Shown here: one piece after another, positions 43,587-55,889 of the stretch
Numbering within the stretch: the first letter of the stretch is position 1
How the letters are laid out: every line of letters begins with the position of its first letter
Assembly: GCA_031216915.1 (NCBI GenBank)
Contig: CM062289.1
Coordinates: 59,576,241 to 59,640,240, forward strand
Origin: Pictodentalium vernedei
Lineage: Eukaryota; Mollusca; Scaphopoda; Dentaliida; Dentaliidae
Reading direction: 5' to 3'
Length of the DNA stretch: 64,000 nt
Notes under the pieces: model-generated
Database searches by the model: none
The model's input: the letters and a program-made list of their open reading frames with translations, nothing else
Told to the model about the DNA's origin: nothing
Translations under genes and position numbers: made by a program

Positions 43587-43642
43587 GTGTGGGTGTGGGT
43601 GTGTGTGCGTGTGTGGGTGTGTGTGTGTGTGGGTGTGTGGGA
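43587..43642. repeat. GT-rich microsatellite
   Basis: gtgtgggtgtgggtgtgtgt and similar words, imperfect (GT)n/(GGGT)n. Confidence 0.9.
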
Positions 43643-43730
43643 GGGAGTGTTACTCAACAAAATCGCTCGGTTTGGAGAGTTATTGGGTGGGTAAAACATA
43701 TTATGTAATGGATGGCGAAAGTGATTAATA

Positions 43731-43993
43731 TACAGTACGTGGCGAGTGGATTGTAACTAAATCACCCGCGGAGTGGAGTTATCACCCAACCTTTAACTTT
43801 CAAATTTTGTACATACAGACAAAAAATCATAAGCAATGTTTCAGCTAATGGACCTCCGGGTTTAACCCGGAGGTCCATTGGCTGAAACTTTGCTTTTACT
43901 GGTTATGCTTTGCAACAAATTTGCAATTATTGCTTGGGTGGAATCTCCACTCTGTGGGTGATTTAGTGATAATACACTCTCCTGTGTACTGTA
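43731..43993 (+). mobile_element. Tc1/mariner-type palindromic MITE, family B, copy 6
   Basis: TA-CAGTACGTGGCGAGTGG to cactctcctgtgtactg-TA; terminal repeats slightly worn; central palindrome ccgggtttaacccgg intact. Confidence 0.88.
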
Positions 43994-45258
43994 TGTGTCG
44001 TTTCCGTCTGCACCTGGTAACCAGTTATTGACACGTTTGTCTGACAACTTAACCACACGAGCGTAAACATAATTTGTGTACAACACAGCAAAACGTGATT
44101 CCTACGCAGTTGATAGATTTTTTAACCACCGCCTTGCAGAATTTAATATGTCAATACACAAGGCATAAGAAGGAACCCCAAAGTATCCAACATATTGAAC
44201 TATTTCATTCCGCAACCATAACTCCAAAAACATTTTATGCAATCGAATTCCTGCAATTGTTTAATTTTTTGCCAAACATGAATACGTATCACAGTACTAA
44301 ATATTTTCCCATAGGCGACCATTATAACGTTCAGGCGAAAAAAATATGGTCGCATCATTTTAAATTTGGCATTTAAATATCTTTTGTGAAGTATAGCCCT
44401 TCAGACTACCTGTTTCTGATTCTTAAACAGGGGGTCATGCAACAAATAAGAGAGACAAAAAAACAGAAAGGGAAGTGCTGGTCACATGTACATATCTCTC
44501 AGGGAATTCCCAACCAAAATACCCCAATAGTCAAACGAATTTTTAGGTTCTAAAAGTCTTCAAATCACCCTCTTTATTCATCTGGAACATTCAACAGTAA
44601 TGCAAGATGTCAGTAGAATTCTTCAAATGTTTACTGAAACAATATATTTTTCCAGGACTGCTTAGTTTTGGGGATTACATAATTTCCGAGTGCAACTTTT
44701 CGAGGCAGGCAAGTCAAATTAAAATATTTACAACAGTTATACCTATGAGTAAACCCAACCCTACCAAAGATACATTTACCTCTTCCATGTGATGAAAGAC
44801 GCATTTGCGTAGAATTCAACTTTTGTCTTCTGCCCAGTCAAAAGAATGGGAAATTTGTTTTTTTGAAGAGAACTGTCCAATCTGTGTCAAATGGGCTTAA
44901 AAACTGGTATTTCTTACTCCGTTACCTAATGAGTAAGATGGGAGGGATAAGAATTCACAGCTTTCTTTGAAAACTACCCAAATCCCAAAATAAATCTAAA
45001 ATCGGCATCAGCATACAAAACCTTTTGACAAAATCTGTTTTAATTAACCATACAGCAAGATAAAAAGTGCCCCACCCCATGAAACAATATGTCAATTTTG
45101 TTTCAAATTTGGGGTTGTGCAGGGCTTATAATTCCTCTAAATTTGGGAGAATCCATTTGGATTCTTGCGAAAATCGTTGCGAAAATTCAGACCTGCTATG
45201 GACAAGGATCCTATGAGGCCAATATGGTTGAACCCCTGTTGCATACTGATAATACATG
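43994..45258. other. Non-coding DNA, probably old repeats
   Basis: A plus-strand open stretch (44074-44376, 100 codons) has no recognisable domain. No terminal structure is visible. Confidence 0.35.
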
Positions 45259-45311
45259 TTAACCCTTTACCCAATACAGCTTTTTTAATTTTTAAAACAC
45301 CAACTACTGAT
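45259..45311 (+). mobile_element. Left-end remnant of a family A-related MITE
   Basis: ttaaccctttacccaatac is a family A-type end followed by only about 35 further bases before the full copy at 45312. Either an older copy split by the younger insertion or a truncated neighbour; the matching right end is not found. Confidence 0.6.
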
Positions 45312-45562
45312 TTAACCCTTTACCCAACGTAACGGCCAAAACCGGCCAGCGCTATTCTCAAAAATCGGCTATTAATTTTAATTATTTTTTCATTTTTTGT
45401 CTCAAAAACATAGGTTATGACCCCTTATTGGAACGAGCTCGTCGAGCTCGTTCCAATGAGGGGTCATAACCTATGTTTTTGAGACAAAAAATGAAAAAAA
45501 ATAGTTATTCAAGAATTTTTTTTGCAAGTGTCGTCTGCTTTTCATGTTAGGTAAAGGGTTAA
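45312..45562 (+). mobile_element. piggyBac-type palindromic MITE, family A, copy 11
   Basis: TTAACCCTTTACCCAACGT to atgttaggtaaagggttaa with TTAA at both ends, 251 bp; the palindrome gaacgagctcgtcgagctcgttc has long near-perfect arms (one mismatch, cttattgg against ccaatgag). Among the best-preserved copies. Confidence 0.92.
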
Positions 45563-45587
45563 AAAAAAGTCTCCCCCTCCCAGGGGC

Positions 45588-46867
45588 CTTAATCGCTCAC
45601 CTGACAAAGTGGTGCAAAGAAGTATTTTGGATTACATTCAGTTAGTCGTGGTTCATGAACACTACATAGGAATGATGTTATGAAATTATTCATAACTCTA
45701 GTGTCCATGTCAGAGGATTATTAGCAAAGGTCTTCCTGATTGCGTCCAATTCTGACAGCTGTATACAAGTACTGCCAAACGTCCAAGGGTTGTTGTGTCA
45801 CTGCAGCTTGAAAGGCAAATTTTATGGAAAAACTCTAAGGAATGGATTTGAACATTAATGAACAACTTCGAAACTAACCTACCCCTGCCCAAATATTAAG
45901 ACAGGAACTCGAAATGAACAAACTCAAATCTGACCCCCCCCCCCCCCACCCCTGCGATACCAAATATTAAAGGATTCTGACTGGCAGGAACCAAATTGGA
46001 ACACATTTAGATCTGACCTCCCCAGAGATGTTGTACAACAAATATTAAAGCATTCTAACTAGTGGGTCTGAAGAAAAAGATTTTTAAAGAAATTTTCTCA
46101 TGTTGCACTGAGTTAATTTGAGCTCCCATAACGAGCCCAAATATTAACCCATAGACATGGCTTGAACAAACATGAATCTGACCCGTGGAGATGCTGTATG
46201 TCAAAGATGAAAGGATTCTGACTAGTGGATCTGAAGAAATAGATTTTTAAAGAAATTTCCCCATACTGCACTAAGTTAAACTTTGGGCTTCAAAAGATAG
46301 ACCAAATATTAACCCAGAGACCCGATTCAAACAACTTCAATCTAATCCCCTCCCCACTAGAGATGTTGTATTCCAAATATGAAAGCATTCTGACTGGTGG
46401 ATCTGAAGGAGATTTTCAAAGAAATTTCCTCATATTGCACTGTTGATATTTGGGTGCCTGTAGGGGGCACAAATATTAACTCAGGGACTCGATTTGAATT
46501 AACTTGAATCTGCCCCCCCCCCCCCGACACTCCTCTCCCATTGAGATACTGTGTACCAAGTATCAAAAGATTCTTATATATGGTTCTGGAGATGATTTTG
46601 TTTTAATTTTGGTTTGGAAAACAATTTATGGGTGGTATCAGAGAAATGCCCCTTCTGGGGCCCCCTGTGGGTGTGGCAACTTTTTTTGAACAAACTGGAA
46701 TTCGTATATGATAAGGAACATGAATATGAAATTTGGTTCAATTCGGCCCAGTTGTTTATGAGGAGAGGTTGATAATGTAAAGTTCAAGCCGGACAGATGG
46801 ACGGATGGTCGACAGACAGAAAGTCATCACTTAAGCGCCCCCTGACTTACAGTCAGGTGAGCTAAAA
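45588..46867. repeat. Lophotrochozoan-type interspersed repeat with internal units of about 165 bp, copy 1
   Basis: Starts ggccttaatcgctcacctgac and ends acttacagtcaggtgagcta, so short ends are inverted (tcacctgac/gtcaggtga). The interior is a chain of diverged units recognised by aatctgacccc ... ccaaatatta.a..attctgactggtgg.tctgaagaagatttt..aaagaaatttcccca (anchors near 46010, 46174, 46338, 46508). It ends in gacggatgg/gacagacag-rich text. No ORF. I recall similar text from mollusc genomic sequence, but the family name is not certain. Confidence 0.7.
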
Positions 46868-46880
46868 ATAAACACTATTC

Positions 46881-47041
46881 ATCAAGCATAATAATTATGG
46901 ATGTTACTGGAACCGGCTGATGAGAGCCGGTTCCAATGACAGGCATATTTGTACAAATTGTATTGCCAGTGTCACAACATTTCAGGTCATTTTTGTGTTG
47001 TATTGGTTAATTTGCTGCCTTTGAGTTAAGTAAAGGGTTAA
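46881..47041. mobile_element. Right-end remnant of a TTAA-type MITE with small hairpin
   Basis: Ends gagttaagtaaagggttaa (family A-like right end). Inside is a short hairpin ggaaccggctgatgagagccggttcc (in two halves, 46909-46934). No left end is visible before the adjacent repeat. Confidence 0.55.
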
Positions 47042-47253
47042 ACTGACTCAGTTCTTTTCACGTGAATCCAAGCAGCAGTGTTATGAGAAGCTACATGGTT
47101 TCTCACTGGTTTTGTTGTCCCGATCTCCATGTGAATCGATTCTCAGATTCTTATAAGCCCTGGCTGAGGCTATATAATTCACCAATATCAATAGCAAGGT
47201 ACCATTTTATCTCAATAAATGATGGCAAATATTCTTTTACCTAGTAGTTATAT

Positions 47254-47297
47254 ATGGCGCTGGCCAGTTTTGTCCATTACGCTGAGTAAAGTTTTAA
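47254..47297 (-). mobile_element. Decayed end of a family A MITE
   Basis: tggcgctggccagttttgtc followed by cattacgctgagtaaagttttaa matches the left part of family A in reverse orientation; the rest of the element is missing. Confidence 0.6.
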
Positions 47298-47560
47298 TTA
47301 TATAAACCATCAACGGTACAGAAATTATTCAGCTATCTATTAGGGCAAGTGATTAATCAGTTAACCAAGGTTAATCCATTCGATTAATCAATCACAAAAA
47401 CCCTTTAATCGTTTCAGCTCTAAAATTAAACTAATTTTATTAAATTTTATGTGATGAAAAAATGCCTATATTTTTGCGGAACGGTAAATGGATCTTCTTA
47501 ACAAGCATTTGCGAGAACGTCACAGGAACGAAACGACCGTTCTCGCAATTTGCGAAACCC
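47298..47560. other. Non-coding DNA with a short inverted motif
   Basis: Contains atcagttaaccaaggttaatccattcgattaatcaatcac and gcgagaacgtc...gaccgttctcgc (47510-47547), a short hairpin. No gene. Confidence 0.4.
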
Positions 47561-48513
47561 TGGTGAGCCCAAATAGGGGTTTGGCTTGAACAAACTTAAA
47601 TCTCACCCGCCTAAGGATGCTGCACACCAAATATCAAAATATTCTGATTGGTGGGTCTGAAGAAGAAGGTTTTCAAAGACTATTCCGCATACTGCACTAG
47701 TTTCAACATTTGGACTTCCCTAGAGAGCCCAAATATGGACCCCAGGGATTTTATTTCAATAAACCTGTGAAAAAATCTTCCAAAGCTGGTATATGTGAAA
47801 ATTTGACGCAGTGGATTGGGTGAAGAAGAGTCTTAAATGCTTTCCCCATTACACACAGTGTTAAGTGTTTTCAAAGTCCCGAAAAAGTACCCCATGATAG
47901 ACCCGACAGCAATTTGTATGAACCAGCCCATTCTGTTGGTCCCAAGGAAGCTTCAGATCAAAGAGGAATTCTCAGTGCCGTGTTGTTTTGGAGATATGGG
48001 CGTTTTAAATTTTGTTATATTTTTAGCTCCTGCGGTTCCCGTGGGATGACGGGAAATATTTTGGGGCATAAATTAAGTACTTATGACCCAATAAGCCCAC
48101 ATATTAAATTTGGTTCAAATCAGCCTCTTGATTTGAAAAATAGAAATTTTGGTCGGGTGAAAATTCTTGCCCCTCCCATAACGAAGTCAAATATAGTCCC
48201 ACAAACTTATCTTGAACAAATCTGAGTCTACACCTCAAAAGGAAGCTGCACACCAAATATCAAGTCTCCACTACTCCTGGTTCATGAGAAGATTTTTTAA
48301 GATTTAGGCACAGTTTTTGGGCGTGACCCTACTGAGGGGCAGGGCAACTTGATTTGAACAAAATCAAAATGTGATGTCATAACAAACAATCATCTCAAAT
48401 TTCATTTAAATCGGGTCAGCAGTTTTGGAGGAGAAGACGCAAACACCATGTTCACGGACGACGGACAGCGTGTGATTACTATAGCTCACCCTCACTGAAA
48501 GTCAGGTGAGCTA
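47561..48513. repeat. Lophotrochozoan-type interspersed repeat, copy 2
   Basis: Units like those of copy 1 (cttgaacaaacttaaatctcaccc near 47584, attctgattggtgggtctgaagaag near 47640), then a different segment with agctcctgcggttcccgtggg (48026), ending cactgaaagtcaggtgagcta (48491-48511). The left end is unclear. Confidence 0.65.
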
Positions 48514-48626
48514 AAAACTCAGTGGATTCTGAGTGATGCAGTTGGGCGAGAGACTTGGTTCAAGGAGAGAAGAAACTTGAAGCTGCTGGCTGTCGAAAGT
48601 GTTATTAAAACCGAATAAATAAATAA

Positions 48627-50054
48627 ACAAGAGGCCACTCGGGGCCTGAAGCGCTCACCTTTAACAGAACACGATATAAACAGAGTCCAAGAAGGAATGT
48701 ACATTAAGGAATCCATCTCCATAAGATACACTGTCAATCTTTGAGCCCATCAGGACTGATAAAAACAGTCCAAGCATCATGCCTTTTCTTTCGTTGATCA
48801 TAATGTAAAATGTGGATCTCCCCTCTCAAGCCCCGTGATACAACCTATGTAGATTACTCTTAGTTTCACACCTCTAGAGGGTACAGAAGAAACAATTTCT
48901 GATTCTTCAGCGACATGGCCAATTCCGTCTCCCATAGAGAACCCAAATATTAACCCAGGCACTCGATTTGAACAAAGTTGAATCTGATCTCCTTAGAGAT
49001 GTTGTATACCACATATGAAAGCATTCTGACTGGTGGATAAAGAAACTTCCTCATATTTCCCCAAATTAAAATTGGGCTACCAAAGGAAGGCCAAATATTA
49101 ACCTCGCGACTTGGTTTGTACAATCTTGAATCTGACCCCCATACCAATGATGTATACCAAACATTAAAAGATTCTGACTGGTGGTTCTGAAGAAGATTTT
49201 TAAAGAAAATTCCCCATATTATTGTCCTAAGTTAAAAAAATTGGGCTCCTGCATTGAGTCCAAATATGAACCAATGGGCTTCACTTTAACAAACTTGTAT
49301 CTGACCCCTCTATAGATGCTATCAAAAGATTCTGAACATTGGTTCTGGAGAAAAGATTTTCTAAAATGTTTGCAAATATGCTGAGTCAACATTATTTTGA
49401 TGCCCTCTGCAGAACTCCCTAACAAAACAGATGGTAAATTTTTGTTTTACCATTCAATACTACTGGTCCTAAGGATGCATCATACAATATAACAGTTCTC
49501 TGTTCCAAGTGGTTTGGGAAACATGGGCGTCTGAAAATATTTCTATTTTTAGCTCCTGGGGTTCCCATGGGGATGCAGGTTTTTTGTTTGCATGAGTCAA
49601 GTACTTATGACCCAATAATACCACATTCTACTGAATTTCGTTCAAATCGGACCATCGGTTCATAACATAGAAATTTTGGGTGGTACCAAATATCTAGCCC
49701 CTCCCATTAGAAAGACTAATATTGCTTCACGAACTACGTTTGAACAAACTTGATTCTACACCTCAAAAGGAAGCTCCATAACAAAATATCAATTCACTGT
49801 ACCCACTGGTTCATGAGATTTTAAAAAATATTTTGGGAGCATTTTCCCCACCCCCTCCCTATGGGGCTGGGCATGTTGAGTTAAACAAAAATGCAATACC
49901 CTTTGGGACCATAACTCACACAAACTTTCACTTGAATTGGCCCAGTGGTTTTGGGTGAGAAGACCAAAACATGGTGTTGACGACGACAGACGGATGGACA
50001 AAGGACGGAGAGTGAGTAGATAAGCCCAGCTTGACTTTGTCGTGGTCAGCTAAA
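48627..50054. repeat. Lophotrochozoan-type interspersed repeat, copy 3
   Basis: Begins aagaggccactcggggcctg then aagcgctcacct, continues with units anchored at 48976, 49128 and 49298, contains agctcctggggttcccatggg (49553) parallel to copy 2, and ends cgtggtcagctaaaaa with the usual gacagacggatgg text before it. About 1.4 kb, no ORF. Confidence 0.7.
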
Positions 50055-51650
50055 AAAAAATTAAATGATTCAAGACCGATATTTTACCCATGTTATTAAA
50101 ATTGATAAATTTGTCTCTGGAGTGCAACAATGCTTATGCTATAGCATTGCAAAGCCTTCTTGCACTCATGGGATGGAATACACCACGACCCATGCTATTC
50201 TGTAGATTATGAAGCCTAAAACAAACCTAGAACATGAACTTTTAATGGGAAAGAAATAATTACAAAAATAAAAAATAAAATAAAACATCACCCGCCTGCA
50301 TGCAATTTTACAAAAAAATAGCCTGAGAAACAGATCAACTTTGTGGAACCTTATGCATGAAGATTATTACAATGAATACCTTGTCCTACACAAATGAATA
50401 CCACACAATCCAGTGTAGACTGATTTCAAGACGTCCTCCTTAGTGGAAGGGCAATTTTAACAAACATACAGGCCCAAATAAGAAACTTCAGTGTAAAAAT
50501 TCCACAAAATTAATAAACATTCATGTATGTTTAATAGGAATTTGGAGTATTGTCGTAAAAAGTCAATAGTGTGGTTGTTCATAAACTTATGTTACTTTGT
50601 TATCAGGTGTTAAAAAATATGAATATTTGTAAACACACCCACCCATTTAGATTAGTCCCTGCTCATAGCAGTGGCACAGACATACAGTACAGTTGCCGTG
50701 GACTGGTCATAATCCATACATGGGCAGCGATGTCCACGCATGCTTTTTTCCAGATAATAGTAAATCATCATCAATAAATTTTTTATGAATGAAGCTCCGG
50801 ATTGTACCCTGTGCTTCGTTAATTAAATTTTTGATGATCATTGCTGTAAACAGTGTTTGAAATCTAATATCATTGCATCCGCGGAAATATTGTCTACCCG
50901 TGGAAAGTGACCAGTCCACAGCGGCTGCACTGTACGCTTGGGGGCTGGAGAGGGGGCACATTCCATCCCCAATTTCATTCATGCCCCCTCCCCCTCTCCC
51001 ATGTTAACCCATATAATGAACATCCGACAAGACATTTTAATATCTAGATATTTATGCTACTTATATATTATGGACACAAATGAACACATAGTCAAGGTAA
51101 TTGTGTTTTTCTGTCTTGAATTTCAATTTTTTTAGGGGGGGGGGGGCCAGCCCCTCCACTGATGAGAGGGGCACTGCCCCTCTTGTCCTCACCCCTATCT
51201 CACTGCTATGTGGCTCAGGTGATGCTGTGCATCATATTCTTTATGCCTCGTCCCCACCCCTACTAGATACTAGATATTACTCTTGCCCCTAACTTTGATA
51301 TCCTGGCTAAGCACCTGAATCATGGTAAACTAACAACAAATTCTGTGCTTATGTCCAGTAGCTAACATTGGAATAGTATAATGTGCTTTGTCAGAAACTT
51401 GATCAAGTATTGATGGCAAACGACAATTGTCATCACAAGTACCTGGTACCAGTAATAAAATAAGATTTGCAAATATCACCCTACGTTTTTTCATCTATTA
51501 ACTAACATAAAATTGTGCGCTTCATGAAAATTATTTTGTTACTACCTGTTAAAAATTACTGTTTCTTGTTTTGCTATTTCGAAAAAGAAATCACTCCTTT
51601 TCTGCCGGGTATGCTAAAGGTGCGTGAAAACAGGAGTGAAACGGATATGG
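50055..51650. other. Non-coding DNA
   Basis: No domain in any frame. A G-run occurs at about 51137-51147. Composition is AT-rich to 50900, then mixed. Confidence 0.4.
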
Positions 51651-51663
51651 GGTGGTGTGTTCT

Positions 51664-52009
51664 TTTTATTTATTGGTGTTTAAGGTCACATATTTCTGCA
51701 CAACAGCTAATCATGACCGCAACAGTTTTACGGGTGGAGAAAGCCAGAGTACCCGGAGAGAACCTCTGAGCAATGGCAAGCAACTGTCAGCTCCCCATCA
51801 TACTACACAAGCAGGGTTAGCCTAGTTCGAAGACAGGTGCAACAAGAACATGCAGTATGCCTTAGTACACAGCATACCTTGCCCCCACATGGGCAATGGG
51901 GTTGAAGTGTCTTGCCCAAGGACACAAAGCTGTTGCCGCAGGTGGGATTCGAACCGAGGACCTCTCGGCTTGCAGCCTGCACCTCTACCTACTGAGCCAC
52001 TGCACCCCT
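51664..52009 (-). mobile_element. SINE with tRNA-like head, copy 2 (complete, with TSD)
   Basis: Same family as the copy at 31360: head at the right with A box TGGCTCAGTAGG and B box GGTTCGAATCC, shared body, and a short TTTA-type tail at the left. Target duplication ggtggtgt(g/a)ttct at 51651-51663 and 52010-52022 with one mismatch. Confidence 0.9.
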
Positions 52010-52022
52010 GGTGGTGTATTCT

Positions 52023-52566
52023 GATTATGTAAATAGATTTAAGCAGTATGTGCATGGTTTTAATGCCATATTTGAGAATTATGGGTGCTGAATAGAATGC
52101 CCTGAAAAATCTTCCCTTTGGCATTTAGTAGGTAGCTTGGTAATGGTATTTAAAGCGACTCCACCTCAGTAAGCAACAGTGTGAATTGTTAATCACATAG
52201 TGACGTCTTAATTAGTTGTATTTGTGGCTGCCGACAATTGTCTTCTTTGTAATGACAGAAAAATTGTTATGGACAATTATCAGGACATGGGAAACAGTAT
52301 TTTTTTGGAAGTGGAAATATTTCAGTCGCCATCGATAACAAAAAAATTACCGCAAGACTAGAGACATGGTCAGCACTCATGGCTGAACAATGGGATAGAC
52401 GATTAAAAGGATACTGACTTAATTTGTCTACAATTCTATAAAACGGCGCCAAATGTAAAAAAAATGTTCACATAAAGAAGGTGAAAACCTTGAAAACAAA
52501 ATGTGACAATAAATCACCATAAATTAGTGCCGTTATCACAGGCTAAAAATAAATAAAAAGTATTTA
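52023..52566. other. Non-coding DNA
   Basis: No recognised feature. Confidence 0.4.
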
Positions 52567-52840
52567 TACAGTAGGTGCAGAGTGTATTATCACTAAATCA
52601 CCCAAAGAGTGGAGATTTCACCCAGACAATAATTCCAAATTTGTTACAAAACTTAACAAGCACAAGTTAAGCTCTGGACAGCTAATGGACCTCTGGGTTA
52701 AACCTGGAGCTCCATTGTCTCCACTGGCTGAAACATTGCTTGTGTTTTCTGTCCATATGTACAGAATTTGAAAGTGATACTTTGGGTGATAATTCCACTC
52801 CACAGGTGATTTTGTTGCAATCCTGTCCCCATGTACTGTA
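52567..52840 (-). mobile_element. Tc1/mariner-type palindromic MITE, family B, copy 7, diverged
   Basis: TA-CAGTAGGTGCAGAGTG to ctgtccccatgtactg-TA. Many changes from the other copies, and an extra ctccattgtctccactgg at the centre breaks the palindrome. Probably the oldest family B copy here. Confidence 0.85.
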
Positions 52841-53495
52841 CATATACCAAATACAAGCTGTAGCTTTGGGTGTACAGCCGAGCGATAATTATCACAGTAC
52901 GTCACAAGCCAACAATAGCAAAACAGTAAACAAAAAAAAAAATAAATAAATAAATAAAAATTAAAAAAAAAACAACTTTAGAGCTGCCGGAACTGAAAAG
53001 TTTGGCCGGCTCAAGGCCCAGATAAAATCTGAGGGGGGGGGGGGGGGTATTTTTATCAAGTATTACACTGATCTGTTTTAAGATACCCAGTTACCACTTA
53101 AGTGCTTTATCCACGCACAGACGTAGCCCATTAATAACCAAGCGCTACCTACTATATACCAAGGGGTAGTTTTCGATAACAACTCGGTCTGCATGTATAT
53201 ATCTCGAATAAATCAAGTAATATCACGAATATTGCTTCGAAGGAATCAAGTAAATGTCTGCAATTATATTTAAACCTTTTTAAACAGCCCTGGCTTACTT
53301 TTTTTCTTTTCACCTCGGTATCTCTCGGTATACCTCGGTGTTTAGTAGGACCCTTGTCTGGGGGTGGTTTGGTTTGGATCAAATTGCCATAGGATGATTT
53401 GGGTTAAATTAGCAGCTGTTTGGGTCAAATTGCTGGAGGACAGTTTGGATGCAATTCTCACTGATGACAGTATATTACAGAACACATGGATCGTG
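52841..53495. other. Non-coding DNA with low-complexity runs
   Basis: A-rich run at 52928-52975 and G-run at 53033-53047. A loose tandem (gtttggatcaaattgcc / gtttgggtcaaattgctgg) at 53373-53440. Confidence 0.4.
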
Positions 53496-53770
53496 GATTT
53501 TTTATTTATTTATTGGGTTTTAACAGCACTTTTGACAGTTAGGGTCACCTCGTGTCGGACAGTTTTATGGGTGGAGGAAGCTGGAGTCCCAGGAGAGAAC
53601 CACCGAGCAAATGCCAGACTCCCATCATACTAACTCCACACGAGCAGGGTTAGCAATGGTTGCAGACAAGTGCACCATCAACGTACTATACACCTTAGCA
53701 CATAACGCCACTGTACCCGCACATGTGCAACGGGAGTGCAGTATCTTGCCCAAATCGGTCAATGCAGATA
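53496..53770 (-). mobile_element. SINE-body fragment, variant T, copy 1
   Basis: tttatttatttattgggtttt tail side followed by gtcacctcgtgtcggacagt, gggtggaggaagctggagtc and gagagaaccaccgagca (left to right on the plus strand). It shares the last two blocks with the SINEs of this window but begins with a different tail-proximal segment. No tRNA or 5S head remains: 5'-truncated. Confidence 0.75.
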
Positions 53771-53902
53771 CGGTCAAATTTTTCAATTTTGTAAAAATTA
53801 TGAAAATTTTAATGGAAATTGTTTACTTCGGTAAATTCTTTGGGGAAAAAAATACTAAAGGAAACAATTACGTTGTATTACCAAAATAACATTTTAATTT
53901 TA

Positions 53903-54015
53903 GGGCGAAACCACCCACCGCCGTCTGTGGGGCGAAATGACCCGGGGCAAATGAGGATTGGGGCGAAACGACTCGAGGGGTGAACGGGAATTGGAGCGAA
54001 ATAACCCGGGAGCAA
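53903..54015. repeat. Short tandem repeat, about 4 units
   Basis: Words ggggcgaaatgacccgggg, ggggcgaaacgactcgagg and ggagcgaaataacccggg follow each other with spacers (about 25-30 bp period). Confidence 0.65.
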
Positions 54016-54640
54016 CTTATCAGCAAGGTATCACGTATTTTCAAGCAAACTTTTCATTACTATTTATTACACCTTAAAATTAGGATAATTCAAAAACTGT
54101 GTTTTGTTTTGAGTCTTCTTGAACTTCACTAGGTATATGTCCATACATATCTTTATGAAATCGCACCAATATAATCAACAAGATTGCCGGTTATATCTGC
54201 GTTTTTTTTATGAAGGTACATCATGTAAGCGCTGAATAGGACAAGTTACAACGAAATCAGGGGAGTTCGATCTGAAATAACAAGATTATTTGCTGAGCGT
54301 ATTGAAAAACATCTAAAAGGACAGAATACGAGTGATGTGTAGACATGCAAATATCACGCAAAGCTGAGATGCGAGAAAACGAACGCATTTGACATTTTGT
54401 TTGATTGTTGATATTGGCCCAAAGATTCCTTGAGGGGGATAAGCCGATTGCATTTGTATCGGCAATTGTGAACCGGAAGTCACGTGATTTTTTCCCTGAA
54501 ATTTACTGTCCAATTCAAAATATTGCTTGACGGTTTTTGAGAATTCTGTTCTGGAACACATTTTTTCTGATTGGGTATGTGCAACCCTTTGCGGGCCTAT
54601 GGCCCGCTGGGGTTCCTATAATGCCACAAGTGGGAAGGCG
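54016..54640. other. Non-coding DNA
   Basis: No recognised feature. Confidence 0.4.
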
Positions 54641-54649
54641 GTTTGCAGG

Positions 54650-55880
54650 TATTTTCTTTGTTTTACTGCTGGGGCATGACTCATTTGAAAGCCTTTCCCT
54701 CTAAAAAAAACTTTTATCCCAAATTTCACTGAAATCTGAGAAGTCATGTTCAAGTTATAATGCAAACAGACATCAGAGTGCAGATTGACATATATACGGA
54801 CGGACATATGGATAGACTTCAAATGCCAGAGATTGTACCAGAGGTGCTGACATACCAGTGTCAAGGATAAAGCTGTGTCAGATGACAGACAAAATCTCTC
54901 ACCCAATGGACCCTGCAACAAATCTCAGGGCAAAAACGTTTTCTGTGTGAAATCTTTGAAATGTTCACAAATTTTAGAACTCAAAACACCAGAGTAACTC
55001 TACCGGATCATGTAATATTAAGAACAGCATGCTAAGCATGGCATATGCACACCATTTAGTCCCCCCTCCCCCTCCCCCCGCTGAAAATGCTAAGATGGAC
55101 ATATTTGCAGCACTAGGCACACACACGAGGGGTTTATCATCTTTGTTTTGCAGTGGACAGAAATCCAACCCGGCAAAAATGGTGAGATCAACGTACACCT
55201 GTTAACAATAGTTTGTGTAAATCAGATCATCTGCATGTGAGATGTAAAATTATTGTCTTTGTTTTATAGCAACATTAACCCCCCCCCCCCCCCCCCCCAA
55301 CACAGAAGTAACTGTTAAGGCCAGAAACAATGATTGGACCATCAAAGAGAACAAAAACATAATGTCATCTGTGGGGAGGTGAATTGAATTAATTTTCTTG
55401 GTTTTACTGCAGGGACGTGATTCATTTGAAAGCCTTTCCCACAAGCAATTTTCATTCCAAATTTTATTGAAATCGGATAACCCAAACCTGAAATATGAGG
55501 CAAACAGACAAAAAATTGGTATTTTACCAGACAAACAGCAAATTGTCAAAGTTAAAAAGTGGGATAAGTCTGAAAAGTGAAAATTAATAAATATGATTGA
55601 GATCCGATAACCCAAACCCGATATACGGGGCGAACAGACATAAAATAGGCTATTTTTGTATATTCAAAGGGCCATAATGCACAGGAAAAAATATTTTCAA
55701 CTGCAAAACAGCTATTACTCCTTAAAGATCTTACATGTATAATAGTGAACATGTGTATGAAATTTCAAGTTATAATGTGGGCCGACATCTGTGTGAGGAT
55801 GGTCAGACGTATGCGCAGATGCATGGACAGACACGGATAGGTGCAATCCAGTATACCCCACTTTTTGAAAAAAAACTGGG
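54650..55880. repeat. Diverged interspersed repeat with internal direct duplication
   Basis: 54650-54770 and 55393-55510 share ttttctt.gttttactgc.gg, catttgaaagcctttccc and aaattt.attgaaatc.ga, same orientation. The text gcaaacagacatcagagtg, gacggacatatgg and ggacagacacggatagg is of the kind that closes mollusc-type repeats. A C-run lies at 55278-55299. No ORF. Confidence 0.6.
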
Positions 55881-55889
55881 GGTATAATT

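Noticed and set aside
44074-44376. 100-codon plus-strand open frame
   Set aside because: No recognisable domain, biased towards Thr/His/Asn as in random AT-rich sequence, and no splice or promoter support.
48519-48737. 72-codon minus-strand open frame as a host gene
   Set aside because: It overlaps the start of an interspersed repeat copy and shows no domain or splice context.
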